Of a stretch of 64,000 bases of DNA, positions 43,875 through 52,454 are shown in pieces. A program made the translations under genes and the position numbers. The notes under the pieces were generated by a model. It worked only from the letters and a program-made list of their open reading frames with translations. It was not told the origin of the DNA and searched no databases. Source of the DNA: Syntrophomonas sp. (GTDB lineage: Bacteria; Bacillota; Syntrophomonadia; Syntrophomonadales; Syntrophomonadaceae); assembly GCA_016841245.1 (NCBI GenBank), contig JAENZN010000011.1, positions 35,761-99,760 of the forward strand. Reading direction: 5' to 3'. Each line of letters opens with the position of its first letter. Positions within the stretch are counted from its first letter, which is position 1.

Positions 43875-44723
43875 ATGGAGGTAAAGACTATTGCAATAAT
43901 TGGCGCAGGAGCCATGGGTCTTGGAGTTGCTCAGGTAAGCGCGGCCGCAGGTTATGAAGTTGTTCTGAATGATATCTCAGATGCTTCATTGGAAAAAGCG
44001 ATTAAGGCAATTAAAAAAAGTTTGGAAAAAATGGTAAGCAAGGGAAAATTGGCTGAGACAGAGATGAATGATACTATAGCTCGAATCAAGACTACTATAG
44101 ATCTGGAGGCAGCTTGTAAAGATGCGGATCTGCTGGTTGAATGTGTATTTGAAAATCTGGCTCTCAAAAAGGAAATGTTTGAAAAATTCGAGCAGTACTG
44201 CAAACCGTCCGCCATATTGGGAACTAACACTTCTGCTATTCCGGTAACCGAAATTGCCAGTGCTACCACCTGTGGCGATAGAGTTATCGGTATTCACTTC
44301 ATGAATCCGGTTCCTCTTATGAAGGGCGTAGAAATAATTCGGGGTCAGCTGACTTCTGATGAAACAACTGAAGCTACATTGGATTATATAAATAAGATTG
44401 GCAAAGAAGCTGCTATAGCCGTTGATTTTGCAGGCTTTATTGTCAGCAGATTACTAGATGTGTTAATGAATGAAGCGGTAAAACTGGTTCAAGAAGGTAA
44501 TTCCCCAGAAGATATCGATAAAGCCATGCGCCTATGTGCTGGGCACCCCATGGGTCCCTGTAAGTTACTTGACCTGGTAGGAGCAGAAATTGCCATGCAT
44601 GGGATGGAGACCATGGAAAGAGACTTTGGCGATAGGTATAAACCTCACCCACTGCTTAAGAAAAGAGTTCTGGCCGGGCTGTTGGGAATGAAAACGGGTA
44701 AAGGGTTCTACGAATATAACTAA
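43875..44723 (+). CDS. 3-hydroxyacyl-CoA dehydrogenase (3-hydroxybutyryl-CoA type)
   Basis: A 282-residue single-domain-pair dehydrogenase. Rossmann motif IIGAGAMGLGVAQ (about 8-20), catalytic His in GIHFMNPVPLMKGVEII, then GFIVSRLLDVLMNEAV and LLDLVGAEI. Oxidises (S)-3-hydroxyacyl-CoA to the 3-ketoacyl-CoA with NAD(P)+. The ATG at 43875 has AAGGA nine bases upstream; a TTG at 43869 would be too close. It follows the crotonase by 23 bp. Confidence 0.93.
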   Translation: MEVKTIAIIGAGAMGLGVAQVSAAAGYEVVLNDISDASLEKAIKAIKKSLEKMVSKGKLAETEMNDTIARIKTTIDLEAACKDADLLVECVFENLALKKEMFEKFEQYCKPSAILGTNTSAIPVTEIASATTCGDRVIGIHFMNPVPLMKGVEIIRGQLTSDETTEATLDYINKIGKEAAIAVDFAGFIVSRLLDVLMNEAVKLVQEGNSPEDIDKAMRLCAGHPMGPCKLLDLVGAEIAMHGMETMERDFGDRYKPHPLLKKRVLAGLLGMKTGKGFYEYN

Positions 44724-44765
44724 TATAACAACACAGTAATTAAAGCAGAAAGGAGGACGTTAGAC

Positions 44766-45545
44766 TTGAAAAGTATTAAAGAACTTTACGATTTATCAGG
44801 ACAGGTAGCTATAGTAACCGGTGGAGCAGCAGGTATAGGACTTCAAATGGCTTATGCACTTGGTGAAGCTGGAGCGAAGCTGGTCATTGCAGCCAGAAAA
44901 CTGGAGCGCTGTCAGGAAGTCGCTCAACAAATGGAAGAAGAACTGGGGGTAAAAGTACTGCCCGCCAGGGTGGATGTAAGTAAACCAGAAGAAATAGATG
45001 CATTATATGATTTGGTTATTAAAGAATTTGGACGGGTAGACATTCTGGTAAACAATTCTGGAGCAACCTGGGGAGCGCCTTCTCTTGAATTTCCACTCGA
45101 TGGATGGAAAAAGGTGATTGATACCAACCTTACCGGATCGTGGATTATGGCCCAGAAGGCTGGACAGATAATGGCTAAACAGAAATATGGCAGAATAATC
45201 AATCTGGCCTCTTTAGCTGCCTTTGTTGGAGCTTCAGCTGAGATTATGGATGCGGTTGCCTACCAGGCCAGTAAAGCAGCTATAGCTGGGTTGACTAAAG
45301 ATCTGGCGGTTAAGTGGGCCGAACATAATATCACAGTAAATGCCATAGCCCCAGGCTGGTTCCCGAGTAAAATGACTGCTGGCACTCTGGATAAGAGTGA
45401 GGAATTAATGCTGCAGTATATTCCCATGCGCAGATTTGGCAGTGATGACGAATTGAAAGCAGCTACCGTATTCCTGGCCTCCCCCGGGGCGAGTTACTGC
45501 ACAGGCGTAATTTTAAGTGTAGATGGTGGATGGGTAGCACAGTAA
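44766..45545 (+). CDS. Short-chain dehydrogenase/reductase (first of three)
   Basis: A 259-residue classical SDR: TGGAAGIG cofactor loop, NNSG, catalytic Ser (NLASLA) and YQASK, ending GVILSVDGGWVAQ. The acidic or basic residue after strand 2 is AARK, hinting at NADP(H). It starts at TTG behind AAGGAGGACG. Its place between hydroxyacyl-CoA dehydrogenase and thiolase suggests oxidation of an extra hydroxyl group of the substrate or of an (R)-3-hydroxyacyl-CoA made by the MaoC enzyme. Confidence 0.9.
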   Translation: MKSIKELYDLSGQVAIVTGGAAGIGLQMAYALGEAGAKLVIAARKLERCQEVAQQMEEELGVKVLPARVDVSKPEEIDALYDLVIKEFGRVDILVNNSGATWGAPSLEFPLDGWKKVIDTNLTGSWIMAQKAGQIMAKQKYGRIINLASLAAFVGASAEIMDAVAYQASKAAIAGLTKDLAVKWAEHNITVNAIAPGWFPSKMTAGTLDKSEELMLQYIPMRRFGSDDELKAATVFLASPGASYCTGVILSVDGGWVAQ

Positions 45546-45575
45546 AGAACATATTTGGAAAGGAGACGTATTATT

Positions 45576-46883
45576 ATGTCATTTCAAAAAAGTAAAGATG
45601 ATATCGTTGTGGTAAGCGCAGCTAGAACTCCCTTTGGGCGGTTTGGTGGCTCAATGAAGGACATTGATATATATGATCTGGGAGCAATTGCAATGAGAAA
45701 TGTTCTGGAGAGAATAGGTATGGCTCCAGAGCTGATTGAAGAAGTGTGGTGGGGATGCGGTGATACCACCAATTGTAAAGACCCGTATACTCCGGTAGTG
45801 GCTCGTCAAAGTATGATGAAAGCCGGTATTCCGCCTGAAGTCCCATCATTATATTATGATCAGGCATGTACAACGGCAATGACCACAGTGAAATACGGAT
45901 CAAGAAGTATTCAACTAGGAGAAGCCGACATTGTAATGACCGGAGGAGCAACCAGTTTTAGTACCGTACCGTTTCTGCTAAGAAATATAAGGTGGGAAGG
46001 CAAGAAACACAGTTCTTTCATGATAGAAGATCCGATTATACCCCTGGGGTATAAAGATTATGCTCCGGTTGCGGTTGACTCCGGTGATGTAGCGCTTGAA
46101 TATGGAGTATCGAGAGAAGAACAGGACGAATTGGCGTATGCCAGCCATGTTAAATACGGTAAGGCATGGGAAAGAGGATTCTTCAAACATGAAATGGTTC
46201 CTTTAACAATTGAGAAGAAAGATAAAAAAGGAAATGTAAAATCCAGTCAGGTTCTTGATATCGACGAACAGTATCGTTCAGATATTACTCCGGAAGCATT
46301 GGCCAAGCTGAAACCAATATTTGGCAACCCTACCTGTACAGCAGGAAATGCACCGGGAATGAACGATGGATCCACTGCCCAGATTATAATGAAAAGGGAA
46401 ACAGCGGATAAACTTGGATATGAACCTCTCTATACGGTAGTTGCAACATCAGCTATTGCGCTTCAGCCGAGAATTATGCCCGTATCCCCTGCTTTTGCCA
46501 TCAAAAAATGTCTGGACGAAGCTAAATTGAGTATTGAAGATATGAAATTTATTGAAATAAACGAAGCATTTGCATGCGTGCCACTGGTATCCTGCAAACT
46601 TCTGTCTAATGAACGGTTCTTAAACAGCAGTTATCAGGAAATGGTAAAAGAAGTATCGAGTCAGCCGATTCTCGATAACAACGACAGCAAATATCAAGAA
46701 TTAAAGAATAAGTTGAATGTGAATGGCAGTGCCATAGCTGTTGGGCATCCTAATACTGCCAGCGGTGCGAGAATAATGATGACGGCTGCCTATAATCTTA
46801 AAGAAAATGGCGGTGGATATGCAAGCTGTGCTATCTGTGGCGGATTGACACAGGGTGGTGGTTCCATCATCTGGGTAGAGTAA
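45576..46883 (+). CDS. Thiolase (acetyl-CoA C-acyltransferase family) with a C-terminal insertion
   Basis: A 435-residue thiolase. The nucleophile Cys is in YDQACTTAMTT; the other active-site motifs are NEAFA, GHPNTASGAR and CAICGG. Usual thiolases have about 20 residues between NEAFA and VNVNG; here there are about 47, giving an insertion of roughly 30 polar residues. GHPNTASG replaces the common GHPIGASG. These differences suggest an unusual acyl substrate. ATG at 45576 with AAAGGAG upstream; the earlier TTG lies before that site. Cleaves 3-ketoacyl-CoA with CoA. Confidence 0.88.
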   Translation: MSFQKSKDDIVVVSAARTPFGRFGGSMKDIDIYDLGAIAMRNVLERIGMAPELIEEVWWGCGDTTNCKDPYTPVVARQSMMKAGIPPEVPSLYYDQACTTAMTTVKYGSRSIQLGEADIVMTGGATSFSTVPFLLRNIRWEGKKHSSFMIEDPIIPLGYKDYAPVAVDSGDVALEYGVSREEQDELAYASHVKYGKAWERGFFKHEMVPLTIEKKDKKGNVKSSQVLDIDEQYRSDITPEALAKLKPIFGNPTCTAGNAPGMNDGSTAQIIMKRETADKLGYEPLYTVVATSAIALQPRIMPVSPAFAIKKCLDEAKLSIEDMKFIEINEAFACVPLVSCKLLSNERFLNSSYQEMVKEVSSQPILDNNDSKYQELKNKLNVNGSAIAVGHPNTASGARIMMTAAYNLKENGGGYASCAICGGLTQGGGSIIWVE

Positions 46884-46906
46884 ATCCAAATATCATTTAC
46901 ATAAAT

Positions 46907-46939
46907 GGGTAAACGCTGAGAATATTTCAGCGTTTACCC
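46907..46939. other. 13-bp perfect intergenic hairpin without U-tract
   Basis: GGGTAAACGCTGA (46907-46919) pairs perfectly with TCAGCGTTTACCC (46927-46939). The downstream sequence is TCCCCTCTCC, not T-rich. It separates the thiolase and CoA-transferase genes and may be an mRNA processing or stability element. Confidence 0.6.
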
Positions 46940-46987
46940 TCCCCTCTCCTGATACCAGCAGAAAAAGACAAGGAGGTTTAAGGTTAT

Positions 46988-48214
46988 ATGGATAAACAAG
47001 TGAAAATATTGGAAGGGATAAAAATTGTCGATCTGACAAGGGTTTTTACCGGTCCATTCTGCACTCAGATACTGGCTGATATGGGTGCTGAAATTATAAA
47101 AATTGAAGAAGTTGGCCCTAATACTAATGAAAGGAGCTGGCCTCCCTTTGCTCCTGGGACTGAAGAAGCTACTTATTTTATCGGCCTTAACCGGGGCAAA
47201 AGAAGTATAGAGCTTAATTTCAAAGAAGAGAAAGCCAAAGATATATTTTATAAATTAGTCAGTGAAGCAGATATAGTATTTGAAAATTTTGCCCCCGGCG
47301 TAGCAGATAAGTTGGGAGTGGGTTATAAGGACTGCAAAAAGCTGAAATCGGATATCATATATCTTTCCATATCGGCTTTTGGTCAGTATGGACCTTTTAG
47401 TAAACTTCCGGGATACGACATGCTGGCCCAAGCCATGGGAGGCTTGATCAGTATTACTGGGTATCCCGAGATGCCATTGCGGGTTGGGTCTTCCATTGGG
47501 GATATAATTGCCGGTTTATATGGAGGAATGGGCTTGCTAGGGGCTATATATTATAGAGACAAAACGGGTGAAGGGCAGCACATTGACGTATCATTGGTTG
47601 ACTGCATATTTACCTGTTTAGAAAACAGTGTACCCGCATACACAATATGCGGAAGACCTACCAAAAGACAGGGGAGCAGGCATCCTGATGGGGGACCATA
47701 TGATGTCTATACATGTAAGGATGGTTTTGTCTGTGTTGTTGCTTCTAATGAAAAACTATGGGGTAGTATGTGTAATTTAATGGGGGTACCAGAAATGGCT
47801 ACTGATCCCAAGTTTAACAGCAACGCAGCCAGGCTGGAAAACATAGAGGAAATGACTGCTTTTATCAATAATTGGATGAAAGATTACACGGTTGATGAGA
47901 TGGTAACTATGCTGCGTGAAGCTAGAGTAGCTGTAGCACCCATATTAGAAGTACCCCAGATTTGCGAAAGTCCTAATACCAAGGCTCGTAATATGCTGGT
48001 AGAGTATGAGCATGCTACCGCCGGCAAGATTAAGGTGACTGGAAACCCGATAAAATTCGGAGCTTATGATGCTCTGGCTGAACTCCCGCCCCCATTCAAA
48101 GGACAGCACACCAAAGAAGTATTATTGGAAATGGGCTTTAGTGAACAAGAGATTTCAGAGATGCTTGACAAGAAAGAAATTGGAGATGGATTTATTACCA
48201 GAGCAAAAAAATAA
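46988..48214 (+). CDS. Class III CoA transferase (CaiB/BaiF family)
   Basis: A 408-residue CoA transferase of family III. The start LEGIKIVDLTRVFTGPFCTQILADMGAEIIKIE is typical, and the catalytic Asp is in GEGQHIDVSLVD. It moves CoA between an acyl-CoA and a free acid, avoiding ATP use, and is the only activating enzyme in the island. The island has no acyl-CoA ligase. AAGGAGG precedes the ATG. The following acyl-CoA dehydrogenase is 126 bp away. Confidence 0.92.
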   Translation: MDKQVKILEGIKIVDLTRVFTGPFCTQILADMGAEIIKIEEVGPNTNERSWPPFAPGTEEATYFIGLNRGKRSIELNFKEEKAKDIFYKLVSEADIVFENFAPGVADKLGVGYKDCKKLKSDIIYLSISAFGQYGPFSKLPGYDMLAQAMGGLISITGYPEMPLRVGSSIGDIIAGLYGGMGLLGAIYYRDKTGEGQHIDVSLVDCIFTCLENSVPAYTICGRPTKRQGSRHPDGGPYDVYTCKDGFVCVVASNEKLWGSMCNLMGVPEMATDPKFNSNAARLENIEEMTAFINNWMKDYTVDEMVTMLREARVAVAPILEVPQICESPNTKARNMLVEYEHATAGKIKVTGNPIKFGAYDALAELPPPFKGQHTKEVLLEMGFSEQEISEMLDKKEIGDGFITRAKK

Positions 48215-48340
48215 GAACCAACAATAAGTTCATTAAGAAATATACATTACAGTAAAACCGAGTTTAGCAGATGTTATTTGATAAATCGAATTGTTTAACT
48301 AGAGGCTGTAATAGAAGTAAACAACAAGGAGGTAAGTTTT

Positions 48341-49480
48341 GTGATTAGTTTTGAATTAACAGACGAGCAAAGAGAAATGCAGACCATGGTTCGCAAGTTT
48401 GTTAAAAACGAAATTATACCAGTAGCTGCCGAATATGATCGTACCAGTGAAATGCCCTGGCCCATTATTAATAAGGCTTTTGATATTGGGCTCTGGAATT
48501 TTAATTTACCTGCCAGATACGGTGGATTGGAGCTTGATCATGTTACTGAAGCTATCTTGATAGAAGAATTATCTTTTGGATGTCTGGGTATCAGCGGAGC
48601 ATGGGATGGAAATACCCTGGCCTTAACACCAATATTAATTGCTGGGACAGAGGAGCAACAAGATAGATGGCTGCCCCAATTTGCAGAATCTCCGGTACTG
48701 GCCGCTTTTTGCCTGACTGAACCCAGTGCAGGGTCAGATGCAGCAGGCATGTTAACCAGAGCTGAGAAAGACGGAGATGATTATATATTAAATGGTACCA
48801 AATGTTTTATTACTCATGGTGGTATATCTAATATGTATACAGTTTTTGCCAAGACTGAAAGGGGCAAGGGAACTAAAGGAATAAGCGCTTTTCTCGTAGC
48901 AGGTGATGCACCTGGAGTTTCCATGGGAAAAGTGGAAGATAAGCTGGGAGACCGGGCATCACATATTGCTGAAGTTATTTTTGAAAACGTGAGGGTGCCA
49001 GGAAAAGATTTGCTGGGCAAAGAAGGTGCAGGATTCAAAATTGCTATGCAGACTCTTGATCGTACCCGAATGAGTATCGGTGCTGCCGCAGTAGGTGTTG
49101 CCAGACGGGCATTAGAAGAGTCAATCGAATATGCCAAAACCCGTACGCAGTTTGGTAAGCCGATTGGTGGGCATCAGGCTATTAGCTTTATGCTGGCAGA
49201 TATGGCTACCAAGGTTGAAGCTGCTAGAAGCCTGGTGCTGCTGGCAGCATCAGAAATAGATGCCCACAGGATAGATCCAAAGTATGGCGCCATGTGTAAG
49301 TTGTTTGCCGGAGATATAGCCATGGAAGTAACTGTGGATGCGGTACAGATTCATGGTGGTTATGGTTATATGAAAGACTACCCGGTTGAAAAACTTATGA
49401 GGGATGCCAAGATACTGCAGATTTACGAGGGAACTCAACAGGTTCAAAGGATGGTAATATCAGGTATTTTGCTAAGTTAG
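48341..49480 (+). CDS. Acyl-CoA dehydrogenase (second copy)
   Basis: A 379-residue FAD acyl-CoA dehydrogenase, a diverged paralogue of the enzyme at 0.4 kb. Landmarks: FCLTEPSAGSDAAG, KCFITHGG, and the C-terminal LQIYEGTQQVQRM with the catalytic Glu near 363. GTG start behind AAGGAGG. No Etf genes accompany it, so it may share the EtfBA encoded at 1.6-3.3 kb. Its likely role is the first oxidation of the CoA-activated substrate of this island. Confidence 0.93.
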   Translation: MISFELTDEQREMQTMVRKFVKNEIIPVAAEYDRTSEMPWPIINKAFDIGLWNFNLPARYGGLELDHVTEAILIEELSFGCLGISGAWDGNTLALTPILIAGTEEQQDRWLPQFAESPVLAAFCLTEPSAGSDAAGMLTRAEKDGDDYILNGTKCFITHGGISNMYTVFAKTERGKGTKGISAFLVAGDAPGVSMGKVEDKLGDRASHIAEVIFENVRVPGKDLLGKEGAGFKIAMQTLDRTRMSIGAAAVGVARRALEESIEYAKTRTQFGKPIGGHQAISFMLADMATKVEAARSLVLLAASEIDAHRIDPKYGAMCKLFAGDIAMEVTVDAVQIHGGYGYMKDYPVEKLMRDAKILQIYEGTQQVQRMVISGILLS

Positions 49481-49547
49481 CGTTAAATCTTAGCCAAGAA
49501 ATAAAACTTGGATCATAAAATGATCCATGTCCAGACATACAGAGCGT

Positions 49548-49609
49548 GCCGAATTATACAGGATAATATCTAGGGTATTAAATCCCTGGATATTATCCCT
49601 GGATTCGGC
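49548..49609. other. Long compound hairpin between acyl-CoA dehydrogenase and nfnA
   Basis: An outer stem GCCGAAT/ATTCGGC (49548-49554, 49603-49609), an inner 10-bp stem GGATAATATC/GATATTATCC (49561-49570, 49589-49598) and a GGG/CCC cap stack co-axially. No T run follows. A smaller hairpin GGATCAT/ATGATCC precedes it near 49.51 kb. The remaining sequence to 49.85 kb shows no gene. Confidence 0.6.
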
Positions 49610-49853
49610 AAATAAATTCACTGGTTGTTTGTTTGGCAAGTTAGAGTTAATTCGTCGATTAAATATTATATTGAGTTGACTAGTTGACCATCTTCACTCC
49701 ATTTTCCCCTCCACATAAATGCTGGATTTACACAGGTAAGAATCGGAACACTGATCTTACCTTGTGTATACGGCATTCAAAAGAGGGTCTCACACAAATA
49801 TAGGCTGCAGAAGATTGAGTTTATTAAACTCGCAAGTCAAAGGAGAGAAAACC

Positions 49854-50693
49854 ATGTTTAAGATAATAAAGAAGAAGATTTTAGCTCAATCCATAAAGTT
49901 AATGGATGTGGAAGCTCCAGAAATTGCTGAAAAAGCCAGGCCGGGACAGTTTATTATCCTTCGCATAGATGATATAGGAGAAAGAATACCTTTAACCATT
50001 GCTGATTTCGATGCGGATAAGGGGATTATTACCATCATATTTCAAGAGGTGGGTAAGAGTACCCGTCTGCTGGGTGAATTAAATGAGGATGATTCAATAC
50101 TTGATTTTGTGGGTCCATTAGGTTGTGTTTCTGAAATTGAGAATTTTGGCACAGTAGTATGTATTGGCGGCGGTGTTGGCGTGGCTCCTATATATCCTAT
50201 CGCCAAGGCCTTATATGAAGAAGGCAATCAGGTAATTTCCATCATTGGTGCACGTTCTAAGGACATGCTTATATGGGAAGACGAAATGAAAAAAATAAGT
50301 ACCAAATTATATGTAGCCAGTGATGACGGCAGTATAGGTATCAAGGGATTTGTTACTGATGTCTTAGAAGATGTGCTGGCTCAGGTAAAGGTGGATAGGG
50401 TAGTAGCCATAGGACCGGCGGTAATGATGTCTGCGGTTGCCAAAGTTACTCCGAAAAATCTGCCTCTGATAGTAAGCTTGAACAGCATTATGGTTGACGG
50501 AACTGGAATGTGTGGTGCCTGCAGGGTTGAGGCTGATGGAAAGACTATGTTCGCGTGTGTAGATGGGCCGGAATTTGATGGCCATAAAGTTAATTGGGAA
50601 CTAGTATTACAGCGCTCGAAAATGTTCATAAATGAAGAAGCAATGGCAAATGAGAGGGGAGGATGCAAATGTCAACGCCAAAACGCAAAATAA
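49854..50693 (+). CDS. NfnA-type ferredoxin-NADP+ reductase subunit (PyrK-like)
   Basis: A 279-residue ferredoxin-NAD(P) reductase-like protein: FAD domain (to about 100, RPGQFIILRIDDIGERIPLTI), NAD domain (GGGVGVAPIYPIAKAL), and a C-terminal [2Fe-2S] site in GTGMCGACRVEADGKTMFACVDGPEFDGHKV. This is the layout of NfnA, the small subunit of NADH-dependent reduced ferredoxin:NADP+ oxidoreductase. It overlaps the partner gene by 25 nt. ATG at 49854 with AAGGAGAG upstream. Likely balances NADH, NADPH and ferredoxin for the island's reductases. Confidence 0.88.
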   Translation: MFKIIKKKILAQSIKLMDVEAPEIAEKARPGQFIILRIDDIGERIPLTIADFDADKGIITIIFQEVGKSTRLLGELNEDDSILDFVGPLGCVSEIENFGTVVCIGGGVGVAPIYPIAKALYEEGNQVISIIGARSKDMLIWEDEMKKISTKLYVASDDGSIGIKGFVTDVLEDVLAQVKVDRVVAIGPAVMMSAVAKVTPKNLPLIVSLNSIMVDGTGMCGACRVEADGKTMFACVDGPEFDGHKVNWELVLQRSKMFINEEAMANERGGCKCQRQNAK

Positions 50694-52066
50694 TTCCCAA
50701 CAAGCATCCTATGCCTCATCAAGAGGCAGGAATACGCAACAAGAATTTTGATGAAGTAGCCCTGGGCTATACAGAGGAGACAGCAGTAGCTGAGGCTGAG
50801 CGTTGCCTGCAGTGCAAGAATAATGCCTGTATGGAAGGGTGCCCGGTTAATGTTGATATACCAGCCTTCATCAAAAAGATTACCGAGCGCGACTTTGAAG
50901 GAGCTATTAATACTATAAAAGAAAAGAACAGCCTGCCTGCTATCTGCGGTAGGGTGTGCCCCCAGGAAAGCCAGTGTGAAAAATTCTGTACATTAGGTAA
51001 AAAGAATGAACCTGTGGCAATAGGCAGGTTAGAGCGCTATGCGGCCGATTGGGAACTAGCCCGGGGTGTTAAAATTCCTCAAGTTCCTGAAAGCAATGGC
51101 AAAAGGGTAGCTATTGTGGGGTCAGGTCCATCAGGCTTGACAGCTGCATCCAGCCTGGCAGCTTTAGGCTATCAGGTCGCTATACTGGAGGCCTTACACA
51201 TACCAGGTGGAGTTCTGGTATATGGAATTCCTGAGTTCCGGTTGCCAAAAGCTATAGTGGCTGAGGAAATAGAAAACATTTCAAAAATGGGTGTGGAAAT
51301 AAAATGCAACCATGTAGTAGGTAAGCTCAGCAGCGTCGATGAATTGTTGGAAAACGGATATGATGCTGTTTACATTGGTACAGGGGCAGGACTTCCTTCC
51401 TTCATGAATATTCCAGGTGAAAATTTAAATGGAGTTTATTCAGCCAATGAATTCCTAACTCGTAACAATCTGATGAAGGCTTATCGATTCCCGGAATATT
51501 TGACTCCTATTAGAGTAGGTGAACGAGTGGCGGTTATCGGAGGAGGTAACGTGGCTATGGATGGGGCACGTACGGCATTGCGCCTGGGTGCTGAGTCACA
51601 CATCATTTATCGTCGTTCTATGGAAGAGATGCCTGCTCGTGCTGAAGAAATCGAGCATGCTCGGGAAGAAGGTGTAGTCTTTAATCTTCTAACCAGTCCG
51701 ATTGAATTCAAGGGTAATGAAGAAGGAAGAGTCACCTCTATGATTTGTCAGCGTTTTGAACTGGGTGAACCGGATGAATCAGGACGGAGAAAGCCAGTAG
51801 CTATAGAAGGATCAGAGTTCGAAATGCCAGTCGATACGGTAGTCATGTCGATAGGTCAGGGTCCCAATCCTTTAGTGCAGCAGACTACTCCTGATTTAGA
51901 GACTAATAAATGGGGAAATATTGTGGCCGATGAAGATGGCCGCACCTCTAAGCCGGGCGTATTTGCTGGTGGAGATATAGTGACCGGAGCAGCTACGGTT
52001 ATCCTGGCCATGGGCGCAGGTAAAAAAGCTGCAGCTGCGATTCATGAGTATCTAAGCAACGACTAG
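50669..52066 (+). CDS. NfnB-type NADPH-dependent subunit (GltD-like)
   Basis: A 465-residue protein of the glutamate-synthase small-subunit family. N-terminal [4Fe-4S] ligand region CLQCKNNACMEGCPVNVDIPAF and CGRVCPQESQCEKFC, then two dinucleotide folds (VAIVGSGPSGLTAASSLAALG and VAVIGGGNVAMDGART). No large GltB subunit is present, and the NfnA-type partner lies directly upstream, so Nfn transhydrogenase is the best call. GGGGAGG supports ATG at 50669. The 388 bp downstream contain only inverted repeats. Confidence 0.88.
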   Translation: MSTPKRKIIPNKHPMPHQEAGIRNKNFDEVALGYTEETAVAEAERCLQCKNNACMEGCPVNVDIPAFIKKITERDFEGAINTIKEKNSLPAICGRVCPQESQCEKFCTLGKKNEPVAIGRLERYAADWELARGVKIPQVPESNGKRVAIVGSGPSGLTAASSLAALGYQVAILEALHIPGGVLVYGIPEFRLPKAIVAEEIENISKMGVEIKCNHVVGKLSSVDELLENGYDAVYIGTGAGLPSFMNIPGENLNGVYSANEFLTRNNLMKAYRFPEYLTPIRVGERVAVIGGGNVAMDGARTALRLGAESHIIYRRSMEEMPARAEEIEHAREEGVVFNLLTSPIEFKGNEEGRVTSMICQRFELGEPDESGRRKPVAIEGSEFEMPVDTVVMSIGQGPNPLVQQTTPDLETNKWGNIVADEDGRTSKPGVFAGGDIVTGAATVILAMGAGKKAAAAIHEYLSND

Positions 52067-52140
52067 GCAACAGTTAATCTGTTACAGATAAATGCCTAAG
52101 TATTACTGAGGGGGGGAAAAGGCAACTTATTAGGTAAAGA

Positions 52141-52252
52141 GTCTGATGCATTAAGTATGTCATTATAACGGCATCAGACCCTGAAAGGCAGAAAATCTTA
52201 TGACATAGCATCTGGCAATGCTAAATTAAGTTAATTATGCGTCATAGGATTA
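52141..52252. other. Inverted repeats in the nfnB-MFS gap
   Basis: GTCTGATGC (52141-52149) is repeated inverted as GCATCAGAC (52171-52179). About 20 bases on, TATGAC.. and ..GTCATA arms (roughly 52197-52252) enclose a small AGCAT/ATGCT hairpin. They may be operators or leader-RNA structures for the MFS gene. No gene is seen in 52.07-52.45 kb. Confidence 0.4.
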
Positions 52253-52454
52253 ATCTTAAACTCCCAATCAACTATATCATAAATGGGAAAAAATTACCAG
52301 TAAATATACTTGGTTTGTTATTCAGAAGGTAATGGATGAAAAGCTGTAAGTCAGTGATTAGTTAATGTGATTTGGGAATACAATTTCAGTTCAAAGTTCA
52401 TAGTGTTTATAAGAAATAATAATGCTTTCAGTAAAGATAGGAAGGGAGAATACA

